Positions 8,680 through 18,600 of a stretch of 64,000 bases of DNA are shown here, in pieces (the first letter of the stretch is position 1; each line of letters starts with the position of its first letter). The position numbers and the translations under genes are program-made. Origin of the DNA: Paracoccus sp. IB05 (lineage in GTDB: Bacteria > Pseudomonadota > Alphaproteobacteria > Rhodobacterales > Rhodobacteraceae); the NCBI RefSeq assembly GCF_016405985.1, contig NZ_JAEFCF010000030.1:1-64000 (forward strand). Reading direction: 5' to 3'. The notes beneath the pieces were generated by a model, which saw nothing but the letters and a program-made list of their open reading frames with translations, was not told the origin of the DNA and did not search any database.

Positions 8680-9750
8680 ATGTCAGGCATGATGAGATCA
8701 GAGAAGTTGCTCCGTGTGCAATTGTTGCGGGGAATCGCAGCGATTGTCGTAACTTTTGGCCATGCCCAGGGCTGGGGTGTGAAGATTGATAGTGAGTTTT
8801 CGCGACTGAATTTCGAATTTGGAATCGGTGTTGATATCTTTTTCCTCATCAGTGGTTTCATTATGATTTTTACAAGTCAACATCTTTTCGGAAGCGCAGG
8901 GTCTTGCGTTCAATTCCTCAAACGCAGAATTGTGAGGATTGCGCCTCTATATTGGATATTCACTCTGCTGATGATTACAGCGCTGTTCTTCACCCCGTCG
9001 CAGGTAAGTGCTTCCGGTGTCACGATCTGGGAGGCCATCCGCTCGTTTTTGTTCATACCATATCAAGCTGCCGACAACGATATTCAACCCATATTCCAAC
9101 TTGGGTGGACATTGAACTACGAGTTTTTTTTCTATGTCGTATTTGCATGTTTTCTATTTCTGCCGCAGAATCTGGCAGTTGTATCGCTGAGCGCCACGAT
9201 GGTGTTTTTTGTGCTGATCGGAATGAGTTTAGACCTTTCATTCAGCGCACCACTCACTTTCTGGACAAACCCCATTATTTTGGAGTTTGTCGCGGGAGTA
9301 TGGGTCGGACTTCTGTTTCTCAAGACTGGCAGAAAAGACAGCCGCATCCTATGCGCTTTCCTGATTATCATGTCTGGATTGTCGTATGCGCTTCTTCAAA
9401 GCGAAGAATACTTCAGAATTATAAAGCTCGGGATTCCGGCTTTTTTTGTGTTCATTGGCCTGGTGTTTTATCTTCCGGCGAGTATAGAGCGAAAAATATC
9501 TGGCTTTTCTTCATTGTCGGGTGACACATCGTACAGCCTGTATCTTAGCCACCCATTCACCCTCTCGATCGTTCAAATACTTTGGGATCGCTTTGGACCC
9601 GACACCGGTTATACTTGGGCGTATGTCGTGCTGGCCACCGCAATATCTTTTCTGGTTGGAGTGGCTGTTTACTTCGTCATAGAAAAACCGGTTCTGAGGG
9701 TGATACGAAATCTGAATTTTGCAGGAAAGATTACCTCTCATGCATCATAA
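8680..9750 (+). CDS. Acyltransferase 3 family membrane protein (second copy)
   Basis: A 356-aa paralogue of the product at 4419. Both share the VQLLRGIAAIVVTFGHA-type start, the GVDIFFLISGFIMIF block, the FLKRRIVRIAPLYWIFTLLM block and a GWTLNYEFFFY block. About ten transmembrane helices are visible. The expected job is O-acetylation or another acyl transfer on the surface polysaccharide. It starts three bases after the polymerase stop, so it closes the plus-strand operon. The similarity to the 4419 gene suggests an old duplication within the cluster or acquisition of two related modifiers. Confidence 0.85.
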   Translation: MSGMMRSEKLLRVQLLRGIAAIVVTFGHAQGWGVKIDSEFSRLNFEFGIGVDIFFLISGFIMIFTSQHLFGSAGSCVQFLKRRIVRIAPLYWIFTLLMITALFFTPSQVSASGVTIWEAIRSFLFIPYQAADNDIQPIFQLGWTLNYEFFFYVVFACFLFLPQNLAVVSLSATMVFFVLIGMSLDLSFSAPLTFWTNPIILEFVAGVWVGLLFLKTGRKDSRILCAFLIIMSGLSYALLQSEEYFRIIKLGIPAFFVFIGLVFYLPASIERKISGFSSLSGDTSYSLYLSHPFTLSIVQILWDRFGPDTGYTWAYVVLATAISFLVGVAVYFVIEKPVLRVIRNLNFAGKITSHAS

Positions 9751-9884
9751 GTGCATGAGACCATACATGTGAGTATTGAATCGGCCGAAGGTTTTCCGGT
9801 GTTGAGATCCTCGGTGCTCATCTAGGGTCAGGATCCATTGATTGTCCTTCTTTGACGTGAATCGGAGGGTCTGGGGAGATTCGA

Positions 9885-10160
9885 GTGAGAAAGAGCCGCT
9901 TCACGGAACCGCAGATCATGGCTGTACTTCGTCAGGCCGAGGGCGGTGTGGCCGTGCCTGAACTTTGCAGGGAGCATGGGCTCAGCACCACGAGCTTCCA
10001 CAATTGGCGCTCGAAGTATGGCGGCATGGACGCGTCAATGATAGGCCAGATGAAGTCTCTTGAAGACGAGAACCGGCGGCTGAAGCGCATATTCGCCGAG
10101 CCTTCGGCATACAGGCCGAACTGCTCAAGGAAGCACGTGGAAGAAATGTATGGTCCGCCC
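9885..10160 (+). pseudogene. IS3-family transposase orfA, frameshifted and truncated
   Basis: The frame opens at GTG 9885 with RKSRFTEPQIMAVLRQAEG, followed by the helix-turn-helix (ELCREHGLSTTSFHNWRSKY) and the leucine-zipper-like LEDENRRLKR of IS3 orfA. Just after LKRIFAE the reading shifts. The neighbouring frame continues with an IQAELLKEA stretch, the usual orfA C-terminus, and then homology ends near 10155. No orfB follows. This is therefore a dead fragment, possibly the element that bounded or brought in the polysaccharide island. Confidence 0.75.
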
Positions 10161-10970
10161 CGCAGTTGCATGGATTTCGTGGGTGTTCTTCCGGTTGGCG
10201 TAAATATATCCGGCCTCTGATCAGTCAGCCGCTTTTGGCGACAAGGCCTTGATGAGATCCGCACCTCGGTTTCCAGATTAATGGCAGGGGATCGCGCCCC
10301 GCTTTTTTGCGCCTGGTTTAATCTGGCGACGCGTGACCTGAAGAACGGTCGCACCCGATTGGTGATCGAGAACCCCATCGGGCGCGACCCGATGTGCCAT
10401 CTGTGCACCTGGCCTTGCTCAACCGGACCGACGGCGGGATGATTTCCGGACAGGTGATGAGGACCGCGCAACAGCCATCGAATTCCGCGATGAGCATCGT
10501 CCTCGGACAATATCAAAAGCGCCGCACTGAGGCGATCAGGATCTTCATCGCTTTGCCAGAGCGCAATCGTCACGTTCGGCCCACCGCCGAAAGGAACCAT
10601 CCAGCCAGCATTTACCGGCAAACCGCAGGGGGCGGAACAGATTGCGTGACCGGGACAGGCTTTCATTCCCCGGCCGTCGGCCTTACTGCGCTGGAAGCTC
10701 TGCTTTCGGAAAACCCAGCGGGAGGACGCGGGCAAGACATATGCCAAGCTGTTGAAATATTTTTAGAAAGCACCATATACTGGCAATGGCCCGCAAGGCT
10801 GCGCGGCCGGCTGAGACCTTAACCATGAACGGGACATGTACCATGCCAGTGATCATGCGCGCCGAACAGGCGCATGCCTTGCCCCGGCTCTGTTAGCCTC
10901 TGCTTTTTGGCGGGCGACCGGGACCGGGGAGGATGCTCTGTTCCGATGCCCTGTCAAAAAGGATAGTCCC
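10161..10970. other. Region without a recognisable gene beside the IS3 fragment
   Basis: About 800 bases follow the broken orfA. Several open frames run through it on both strands, the longest on the minus strand at 9932-10747, but they read as Arg/Pro/Gly-rich shadow translations. I recognise no domain. Decayed gene or IS material is the likeliest content. Confidence 0.4.
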
Positions 10971-11147
10971 TTGTATCGCAATCTTTTGCCCGCCAATTGC
11001 CATTCCTGTGGTACGGACGTGCCGCGCGCCGCCGCCCATCGCTGTCCTGTCTGCCTGATCCCGTTCTCGCGCATGCAGCCGGGCCAGACGCAGACCCGTA
11101 TGGCGCCGGAGGCGCGCCTGCTGCAGACCCGGCGAGGCGACGAATGA
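10971..11147 (+). CDS. Small zinc-ribbon protein coupled to the MscS channel
   Basis: A 58-aa frame starting at TTG 10971 carries two Cys-x2-Cys knuckles, CHSCG and CPVC, twelve residues apart, as in short zinc ribbons. AAAGGA lies 8 to 9 bases upstream. Its TGA stop overlaps the ATG of the channel gene (ATGA at 11144-11147), which supports real translation and coupling. It also lies in GC-rich native-looking DNA just right of the decayed segment. Function is unknown. The N-terminus is uncertain because the frame stays open back to 10836. Confidence 0.45.
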   Translation: MYRNLLPANCHSCGTDVPRAAAHRCPVCLIPFSRMQPGQTQTRMAPEARLLQTRRGDE

Positions 11148-12019
11148 TCAAAACAGACGCCCCTTCGGTCCAGACCGGCGGATTGCTGATCCTGCTGGTG
11201 CTGTTTGCCCTTTTCGGTGAGGCCCTGCCCGGCAGGTTCGGGGGGGGACAGACGTGGTGGGAACCGTTGCGCAACACCGCACTCTCGGGCGCAATGTTCC
11301 TTGGCGCGCATCTCGTGCATGCTATATGCTTTGCGCGTCTGACCCGCCGCCGCAAGGGCCGGCGCCCGGTTCCGAAAGTGGCGCTGGACTTGCTTCGCGT
11401 GGCCCTGTTCGCCGTCGCGACACTGGCCAGTCTGTCGCTGTTCTTCCGGCAGGATCTTTCGGGGATCCTGACGGGGTCCGGTCTTGTGCTGGCAGTTCTG
11501 GGTTTCGCCATCCGCAATGTGGTCGCTGACACCTTTTCGGGCCTCGCACTCGGGCTCGAGGCGCCATTCCGGATCGGCGACTGGGTTGCCATCGACGGTC
11601 TGGCCCAGGGGCGTGTGCAGGAGATCGGGTGGCGCAGCACCCGGCTGATCACGCGTGACAGCACCCATGTCATCCTGCCCAACAGCCAGATTTCCCGCCA
11701 GAGGATCACCAATTACAGCGCGCCCCGACCTGAATACCGGGATCACGCCGAGTTGACCCTGCCGGCCACGCTTCCGGTTGCGCAGGCGAAGGCGCTGATC
11801 ACACAGGCGCTGGCAGGGGCGGAGACCATTGCCTCAGGCAAGCGGCCTGAGGTCCAGGTCGCACAGTTCGCGCCACATGGCATCACCTATCGGGTGAAAT
11901 ACTGGGTGCCGCAGCATGATCGTGAGATGGCCTGCCGCAACGAAGTGTTCAGCCGGATCGATGCCGCCTTGCGCGAGAACGGCGTCAGCCTGAAGCCATT
12001 GGCGGATGTTCCGGTGTAA
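11144..12019 (+). CDS. Mechanosensitive ion channel, MscS family
   Basis: A 291-aa membrane protein. Three or four hydrophobic helices are followed by the pore-lining helix (SGLVLAVLGFAIRNVVADTFSG) and the beta domain of MscS (FRIGDWVAIDGLAQGRV, then the HVILPNSQIS block). A C-terminal alpha/beta domain follows. MscS channels open on membrane tension during hypo-osmotic shock and release solutes. The ATG at 11144 is nested in the stop of the small zinc-ribbon gene. The next gene (rsuA-like) begins 46 bases after the stop and may be in the same transcript. Confidence 0.9.
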   Translation: MIKTDAPSVQTGGLLILLVLFALFGEALPGRFGGGQTWWEPLRNTALSGAMFLGAHLVHAICFARLTRRRKGRRPVPKVALDLLRVALFAVATLASLSLFFRQDLSGILTGSGLVLAVLGFAIRNVVADTFSGLALGLEAPFRIGDWVAIDGLAQGRVQEIGWRSTRLITRDSTHVILPNSQISRQRITNYSAPRPEYRDHAELTLPATLPVAQAKALITQALAGAETIASGKRPEVQVAQFAPHGITYRVKYWVPQHDREMACRNEVFSRIDAALRENGVSLKPLADVPV

Positions 12020-12065
12020 GGTCCTGCACGCCCCCCACCATCCGACCAGAACGGAGACCAACACG

Positions 12066-12800
12066 ATGGCGAAAGCCGTAACAGTCCGGATCGACAAATT
12101 GCTGTCCTCGATGGGCTATGGATCGCGCAGCGAGATCGGCCGGCTGGCGCGCGCCGGGCGGATCACCCTGGATGGGGCAAAACCCGTCGATGTCACAAGC
12201 CGTATCACGGTTGACGCGGATCTGCCTGCACGCCTGATCGTCGATGACGCGCCGCTCGATCCCGTGGCGGGGATGGTGATCCTGATGAACAAGCCCGCCG
12301 GTGTGACCTGCTCGCACAGCGAAGCAGGGCCCCTGGTCTACGGCCTGCTGCCGCCGCGCTGGCGGCAGCGTGATCCGGTTCTCTCGACGGTCGGCCGGCT
12401 TGACAAAGAGACCTCGGGCCTCCTGCTCCTGACCGACGATGGCGATCTTTTGCACCGGATCATCAGCCCCAGACGTAAGGTCAGCAAGACCTATCGCGCC
12501 ACCCTCGCCCGTCCGCTGAACGGCGACGAGGCGGCGCTGTTTGCCTCCGGCGACCTGATGCTGAAAGGTGAGACAAAACCGCTCGATCCCGCTGTTCTGG
12601 AAATCCTGTCGCCGACCGAAGCCCTGCTGACGATCACCGAGGGGCGATACCATCAGGTGCGCCGCATGTTCGCGGCCTGCGGCAATCATGTCGAGGTGCT
12701 GCATCGTGAGAGCCTGGGGCAGCTGCGCCTGCCCGGGGATCTGGCGGCCGGCGCCTGGAGGCTGCTCGGGGCGGAGGATCAGCAGCGGGTCTTTCTGTAG
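12066..12800 (+). CDS. rsuA: Pseudouridine synthase of the RsuA/RluB family (16S rRNA U516 type)
   Basis: A 244-aa protein with an N-terminal S4 RNA-binding domain (RIDKLLSSMGYGSRSEI) and a catalytic domain. The catalytic motif is VGRLDKETSGLLLLTDDG, with the nucleophilic Asp in GRLDKET. The late RYHQVRRMFAACGNHV block is the RsuA/RluE signature. It isomerises uridine in ribosomal RNA, in E. coli RsuA at position 516 of 16S rRNA. Length and domain order match RsuA rather than the longer RluB. ATG 12066 is preceded by GGAGACC. Confidence 0.87.
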   Translation: MAKAVTVRIDKLLSSMGYGSRSEIGRLARAGRITLDGAKPVDVTSRITVDADLPARLIVDDAPLDPVAGMVILMNKPAGVTCSHSEAGPLVYGLLPPRWRQRDPVLSTVGRLDKETSGLLLLTDDGDLLHRIISPRRKVSKTYRATLARPLNGDEAALFASGDLMLKGETKPLDPAVLEILSPTEALLTITEGRYHQVRRMFAACGNHVEVLHRESLGQLRLPGDLAAGAWRLLGAEDQQRVFL

Positions 12801-13090
12801 GATGTTCCCGTCTGGAACCGGGTCGCACAGGTTTCGACCCGAACGGTGCTTTGGCGGCCGGGCGTATTCCCATAATCTGAAGATCAGCCCATTTCTGTGC
12901 CTGACTGTGGCGCACCGGCCTGCGCCACGGTCAGACCGATCACAGGGTGGGCACTCGATCCCTGATCAAGGCAATTCCAGGCAACCGGAACCGGAAATAC
13001 GCGGTGGAGCTTTGCCCCAAAGGATTTCGCGCTTACCCAGCGGCTCCAAAGGCACTATGCACCCTCATCTTACACATCCAGGGTCCGGCC

Positions 13091-13636
13091 ATGGCGCAGA
13101 ATGCCACCATTTACAAAGTCGAGCTGTCCGTGGCCGATATGGATCGCCACTATTACGAAACCCACAAGCTGACCGTCGCCAGACATCCCTCAGAGACGGA
13201 TGAGCGGCTGATGGTGCGACTTCTTGCCTTCGCCCTCAATGCCGAAGCCGAGCTGGAGATGACCAGGGGCCTCTCAACGGATGACGAACCGGACATCTGG
13301 CAGAAAAGCCTGAGCGGCGATCTTGAACTATGGGTCGCACTCGGCCTGCCCAGCGAGAAGGTCATTCGCCAGTCCTGCAGCAAGTCCAAAAAGGTCACCG
13401 TCTACGCCTATGGCGGCAGGCAGGCCGAGATCTGGTGGGATAAAATCAAGGGCAGCTCTGCCCGCTTTGACAATCTGCAGGTGATCAACCTGACACAGGA
13501 AGACACAGCCGGGCTGGCGAAAGAGGCAAATCGCTCGATGAAGCTGCAGGTGAATATCCAGGATGGCGATGTGATGGTCAGCGTCGATGGCAGCGTGCTT
13601 TACGTCAGCCCGACGAAATGGAAGGCTGCGGCATAG
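13091..13636 (+). CDS. yaeQ: YaeQ family protein
   Basis: A 181-aa soluble protein that opens with MAQNATIYKVELSVADMDRHYY and contains HPSETDERLMVRLLAFAL, both strongly characteristic of YaeQ. It also has the DIWQKSL and VYAYGG blocks. YaeQ has a PD-(D/E)XK nuclease-like fold; its cellular role is not settled. Length matches the family. An in-frame upstream extension to 12947 is Arg/Pro-rich and lies before the conserved start, so I excluded it. The gene seems to be a single transcription unit with about 290 bases of unassigned DNA upstream. Confidence 0.9.
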   Translation: MAQNATIYKVELSVADMDRHYYETHKLTVARHPSETDERLMVRLLAFALNAEAELEMTRGLSTDDEPDIWQKSLSGDLELWVALGLPSEKVIRQSCSKSKKVTVYAYGGRQAEIWWDKIKGSSARFDNLQVINLTQEDTAGLAKEANRSMKLQVNIQDGDVMVSVDGSVLYVSPTKWKAAA

Positions 13637-13952
13637 CTCGGATCTGATCGCGATGTGACGGCCGGTAGCGACCCCATCGCTGATCCGCGAACCCTGCACG
13701 CGCCTTTTAGGCCAGGCAGACAGGCGCTGATCCGAGAGGCTGCAGAACAAGGCGCCGAAAATGGCGTCCGCTGTTGCAGGTGGTCGCATTTTGATCGGTC
13801 AGTCCCTCTGTGATGCCCAAAAAAGGAGGAACCCATACCTGTGGCCTGGCTGAGGCAGGACACCGGCCCATGTACCCGACACTCCGTCACGGACACAGGC
13901 GGCAGACAGTCCACGGGGGAGGCAGCAAGGCAATTAATTCTCTGGGGGGAGC
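13637..13952. other. Intergenic stretch before the MFS gene
   Basis: No gene is visible. An inverted pair, CTCGGATC at 13637-13644 and GATCCGAG at 13729-13736, spans 84 bases and is probably not functional. GGGGGGAG at about 13943-13950 is the ribosome site of the next gene. Confidence 0.4.
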
Positions 13953-15263
13953 ATGGCTTCACAAACTGAAACGGGCGGGCCTGGCCTGATACGGCTGGAT
14001 GAGGCGCCCATGCGGCCCGTCCATATCCTCGCGGCGGCGGCGGTTCTTGGGGGCGCCGCGCTTGACGGCTATGTGCTGGGGATTGTCGGACCGGCCCTGG
14101 CACTTGCGAAACAGGAGATGGAGCTTTCCGCCCTGGGTCAGGGGCTGATCGCGGCAAGTGCCCTGATCGGCGTCTTTATCGGCGGGCTGTTCTTTGGCAA
14201 CCTGGCCGACCGCTTTGGCCGCAGGCCGGTGTTTTCCTGGAATCTGCTGGCTTTCGTTCTGCTCTCGGTCTTGCAGCTTTTCGTGCAGGAGGTCTGGCAG
14301 CTGGTGCTCTTGCGCCTTGCGCTTGGTCTGGCGGTCGGGGTGGAATATGCGGTCGGCACCTCGGTTCTTGCCGAATTCTCGCGCCGCAAAGGGCGGGGCG
14401 TGTTGCTGGGCAGCTTTGCCGTGGGCTGGCAGGTCGGGTTCACCATCGCCTTTGTCTATGGCAACCTGATCTATTCCGGCGACAACTGGCGGCTCTTGCT
14501 GGCAACCAGCGCGATTCCGGCCCTTCTGGTGTTTTTGCTGCGCATAGGCCTGCCGGAAACGCCGATGTGGCTGAAGGCGCGCGGCCGCGACGCCGAGGCG
14601 CAGGCTGTGGTCGAACGCCATTTCGGCAAGGGCTTTGCAATCCCCGATGTGGAGCTGAAGCTCAACCAGCCTTCAGCGCGTGAATTGCTGAAAGGGCCGA
14701 ATGTCCGCCAGCATCTCTATTCCGGGCTGTTCTGGTTCTGCCAGGTGGGGCCGTTCTTCGCGATCTTCACCTTTATCGGGCCGGTATTCGACTCGCTCGG
14801 GATCGAGGATCAGACCACGGTTGATATCTGGCTGAACCTCGTGCAGATCCTCGGGGCAGTTTTCGGCCTTTTCCTGATCGCCTGGCTCAGCCGCCGCCAT
14901 TTCGTCATTTCCACCTTCGCGGTGATGTTCGTGACGCTGCTGGCGATCGGTCTGTTCCCCCAGGCGCCGATCTGGGTGATTGTCGGCCTTTTCGCGGTCT
15001 ATATGTTTGTCGCGCCTGCGGCCAATAACATCCAGTATGTCTATCCCGCCGAGATTTTCGACACGCATCTGCGCTCGACCGGGGTTGGGTTCTCGGCGGC
15101 CTTCTCGCGGATCTCGGCGGCAGCGGCGGTTTATCTCCTGCCCTATGCGCTTGAGACCCTTGGCGCATCGGCGGCGCTGCTGATCATGGCGGGCCTCCCT
15201 TTGCTGGGGCTGGTGATGTCCATCCTTTGGGCCCCCGAGACCAAAAGCAAAGCCCTGCTCTGA
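13953..15263 (+). CDS. MFS transporter (metabolite/proton symporter type)
   Basis: A 436-aa major facilitator with 12 hydrophobic segments in two halves. The loop-2 signature GNLADRFGRRPVFSW and the matching WLSRRHFVIS in the second half are clear. Also present are ALGLAVGVEYAVGTSVLAE and a sugar-porter-like LPETPMWLKARGRDAEA block after helix 6. The family moves sugars, aromatic acids or organic acids with protons across the inner membrane. The substrate cannot be assigned. A strong Shine-Dalgarno (GGGGGGAG) supports the ATG. It stands alone, with a stem-loop after the stop. Confidence 0.88.
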   Translation: MASQTETGGPGLIRLDEAPMRPVHILAAAAVLGGAALDGYVLGIVGPALALAKQEMELSALGQGLIAASALIGVFIGGLFFGNLADRFGRRPVFSWNLLAFVLLSVLQLFVQEVWQLVLLRLALGLAVGVEYAVGTSVLAEFSRRKGRGVLLGSFAVGWQVGFTIAFVYGNLIYSGDNWRLLLATSAIPALLVFLLRIGLPETPMWLKARGRDAEAQAVVERHFGKGFAIPDVELKLNQPSARELLKGPNVRQHLYSGLFWFCQVGPFFAIFTFIGPVFDSLGIEDQTTVDIWLNLVQILGAVFGLFLIAWLSRRHFVISTFAVMFVTLLAIGLFPQAPIWVIVGLFAVYMFVAPAANNIQYVYPAEIFDTHLRSTGVGFSAAFSRISAAAAVYLLPYALETLGASAALLIMAGLPLLGLVMSILWAPETKSKALL

Positions 15264-15689
15264 GCGCGGCATTCCTTGCGGCCCGGGCAATCCTGTCCGG
15301 GCCGGAAACCCGAAAACCGGAAGGCCGAACTCCCGGCTGCCGGTGCAGATCGGGTCATGCGGCGAGATCGCCAGCGCAAAAGCCGGCGACTTTTGCGTCA
15401 TGCCGCCCGGATCGCGGCAGACCCGAACCGGGCTTTCCCTGACAAGGAACGGCACTCAGCGCGCGGCCCTGTCGCGGAATCACCACGTGAACAGGCCCCA
15501 GGCGCGTTCACGGCGAACGCCATGCACATCCGCGAAATCCAAAATGCCATCAGTATCCTTGCGCCCCGGGCTGGCTTTTCAAGGCATTTCGGCTTACTCC
15601 CATAGCGTGATCGTCTGTTATTATGAACCCGCTAAGGAATAGTCATGTAACTATGGCGCTGCCGGACCAGGTTGCGGGGAGAGACCAGG
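15264..15689. other. Intergenic region upstream of the signalling operon
   Basis: No gene is visible in about 425 bases. The first part holds a stem-loop; the last 90 bases are AT-richer (around 15600-15650) and probably carry the promoter of the three-gene signalling operon. Confidence 0.45.
15280..15303 (+). terminator. Stem-loop after the MFS gene
   Basis: GGCCCGG and CCGGGCC form a perfect 7-bp stem with a 10-base loop, 16 bases past the stop. No T-run follows, so it may be a Rho-assisted end or a transcript-stabilising hairpin. Confidence 0.45.
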
Positions 15690-18600
15690 ATGAAGACTGA
15701 CAGCAAAGAGTATCTCAACGTTTCAGGCCTGGTCGTCATTGTGGCGATTATGCTGATCAGCTTCATCGCTGATCTGAATATCCCGCTGGGCCATGCGGTC
15801 TGGCTGGGCTATCTGCTGGCGCTCGCGATCAGCTTCTCGCTGCGGTACCTCTGGCTGCCCTCAGCGATTGCGGTGGTGGGCATAGTGATGCTGATCCTCG
15901 GCTATGTGCTGGATGAGCGCGAGAACGACGTTGCAATCGCGCTGTCGAACCGCAGTCTCGCCTCGGCATCGCTGATATTTCTGGCCGTGGCCGGGACATT
16001 CATGGTGCGAAACCGCCTGCGCATCGCGGCCGAGGACTGGCGCAAGAGCATCGAGATGGCGCTGGCAAAAGCTCTCGAGGGCGATCTGAGCCGGGTGCAG
16101 ATCGGCGAGAACACGCTGCGGCTGGTCGCCGGGGCGCTTGGGGCGCGGGCGGCGGTCCTGTGGGAAAAGCAGCAGGACAGCCTGATCCCCGTCGCGTCCT
16201 GGGGAACCGCCAACACGGCCGAGGCTCTGCATGAGGGGCAGCCTGGCCGCCAGGCCGGTCATCTGCGCCGGGCATTGCAGGGCAATGAAACCGTGGTGCT
16301 GATGGCGCCGGGTGAGGCGGCGCTTGACTGGGGGTCGGGGCTGATGCGGGGTCGGGCCGCCTGTTCGGTGATCGTGCCCACCCGCGAGAATGGCGTGGTC
16401 AATGGGGTGATCGAGATCGGCCTTGACCGCGAGCCGACCGACGCGGAGCGGGAATTGATCGAAAGCCTCGGCGACAAGGCAGGGGTCGAGTTGCGCTCGG
16501 CTTTGTACCGCGAGGAAGTGCAGCAGCTGCTGGATGAGACCCGCCAGCAATCCGAGGAATTGCGCAGCCATTCCGAGCGGCTGGCCGACACCAATGCCGA
16601 ACTGGAGGAACAGACCGAGGCGCTCAAGCGCAGCGAAGGGCTGCTGCGGGATCAGCAGGCGGCGCTGGAAGAACAGAACGCCCAGCTTGAGCAACAGACT
16701 GCCGAGATGGAAGAGCAGCGCGACACCCTGGCGGCCACCGGGCGCAAGCTGGCCGAACAGGCCGAGGAGCTGGCCCGTGAAAGCCGCTACAAATCCGAAT
16801 TCGTCGCCAATATGTCGCATGAGCTGCGCACGCCGCTGAATGCGCTTTTGATCATGGCGCGGCTGCTCAGCGAAAACCGTGGTGGCAATCTGACGGGCGA
16901 ACAGGTCCGCTGGGCCGAAACGGTGGAAAGCTCGGGCAAAGATCTGCTGCGGCTGATCAATGACATCCTGGATCTGGCCCGGATCGAGGCCGGTAAGGTT
17001 GAAATCTCGCCCGAGCCCAGCGATCCGCGCGACATTGTGCAGCGCATCGCGCGCGCTTTCACCTTCGCGGCGTCGGAAAAGGGCCTGAAGTTTGAGACCG
17101 AGATTGCCGGAGATATTCCGGGCATCATCACCGACCCCTCGCGGGTCGAGCAGATCCTGCGCAATTTCGTCGGCAATGCGCTGAAATTCACCGATCATGG
17201 CGCGGTCACGCTGTCGCTGACGCGCGAGGGCGAGGGCGTGCGCTTCCGGGTGAAGGATACCGGCATCGGCATCGATCCCGAGCAGCACAAGGCCGTGTTC
17301 GAAGCGTTCCGCCAGGCGGATGGCTCGATCTCGCGCCGCTTTGGCGGCACCGGTCTTGGCCTTGCGATCTCGCGCGATCTCGCCGATCTGCTGGAAGGGC
17401 AGATCACACTGGAAAGCGCGCCCGGCAAGGGGAGCGTCTTCTCGCTCTTGCTGCCGAAAACGCTGAAAGACCTTGATGAACGCCCGCCGGCAGAGCTGCG
17501 GCCCGGGCTGAAGCCCGCCGCCCCGCGCGCAGAAGAGCCGCGGCCCATACCGGAGCGCGGCATGGGCCAGATCATTGATCTGAGTGACGATCGCAGCGAG
17601 CTGGGCGAGGATGACCGCAGCCTGCTGATCGTCGAGGATGATCCGGCCTTTGCCCGCATCCTGCTTGATCTTGCGCATGAGCGCGGCTTCCGCGCGATTG
17701 TGGTCAGCAGCGCCGATGATGCGGTCCGGGCTGCGCAGACCTATCTGCCGGTGGGCGTGATCCTGGATATGGGCCTGCCCGATCATTCCGGCCTGACGGT
17801 GCTGGACCGCCTGAAGCGCGCGCCCGCGACCCGGCATATTCCGGTCCATGTCGTCTCAGCCGCAGATCACACCCGTGATGCCATGGCGAAGGGCGCGGTG
17901 AATTACCTGATGAAGCCGGTGGCGCGCGAATCCCTGATCGAGGCGCTCGACAGTATCGAATTCCAGGCCAACAGCCGGATCCGCCGCCTGCTGGTGGTCG
18001 AGGATGATCCGGCGCAGCTGTCGGGGATCAAGGCGCTTCTCGGCTCGGACGCGGTCGAGGTCACCGGTGCCGCGACAACAGCTGCCGCGCTGACCGCCTG
18101 CCGCAACAAGACTTTCGACTGTATCGTGCTGGATATGAACCTGCCCGACGGGACGGGGTTCGACCTTCTCGAACAGCTCAGCCAGGATGAGACCGCCTCT
18201 TTCCCGCCGGTGATCGTCTATACGGCCCGCGCGCTCTCCGAAGCCGAGGAGCAGCGCCTGCGCCGCCATTCGCAATCGATCATCGTCAAAGGTGCGAAAT
18301 CACCCGAGCGGCTGATTGATGAGGTGACGCTGTTCCTGCATCAGGTGGTCTCGGATCTGCCACAGCGTCAGCGCGATATGCTGGCGGCCTCGCTGAACCG
18401 CGATTCGGAACTGGACGGGCGCCGCATCCTTGTGGTCGAGGATGATGTGCGCAATATCTACGCCCTGACCGGGGTGCTGGAGCCGCATGGCGTCGATATC
18501 CGCATCGCCCGCAATGGCCGCGAGGCGCTGGATATGCTGGGCCGGGTGACGGACGGTGCCGAGCCTCCGGTCGATCTGGTGCTGATGGATGTGATGATGC

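Noticed and set aside
9932-10747. A 271-codon minus-strand frame beside the IS3 fragment
   Set aside because: Its start region is antisense to orfA and the rest matches nothing; more likely chance within decayed DNA.
15861-17849. A 662-codon minus-strand open frame
   Set aside because: It is a shadow of the hybrid kinase; composition is not protein-like.
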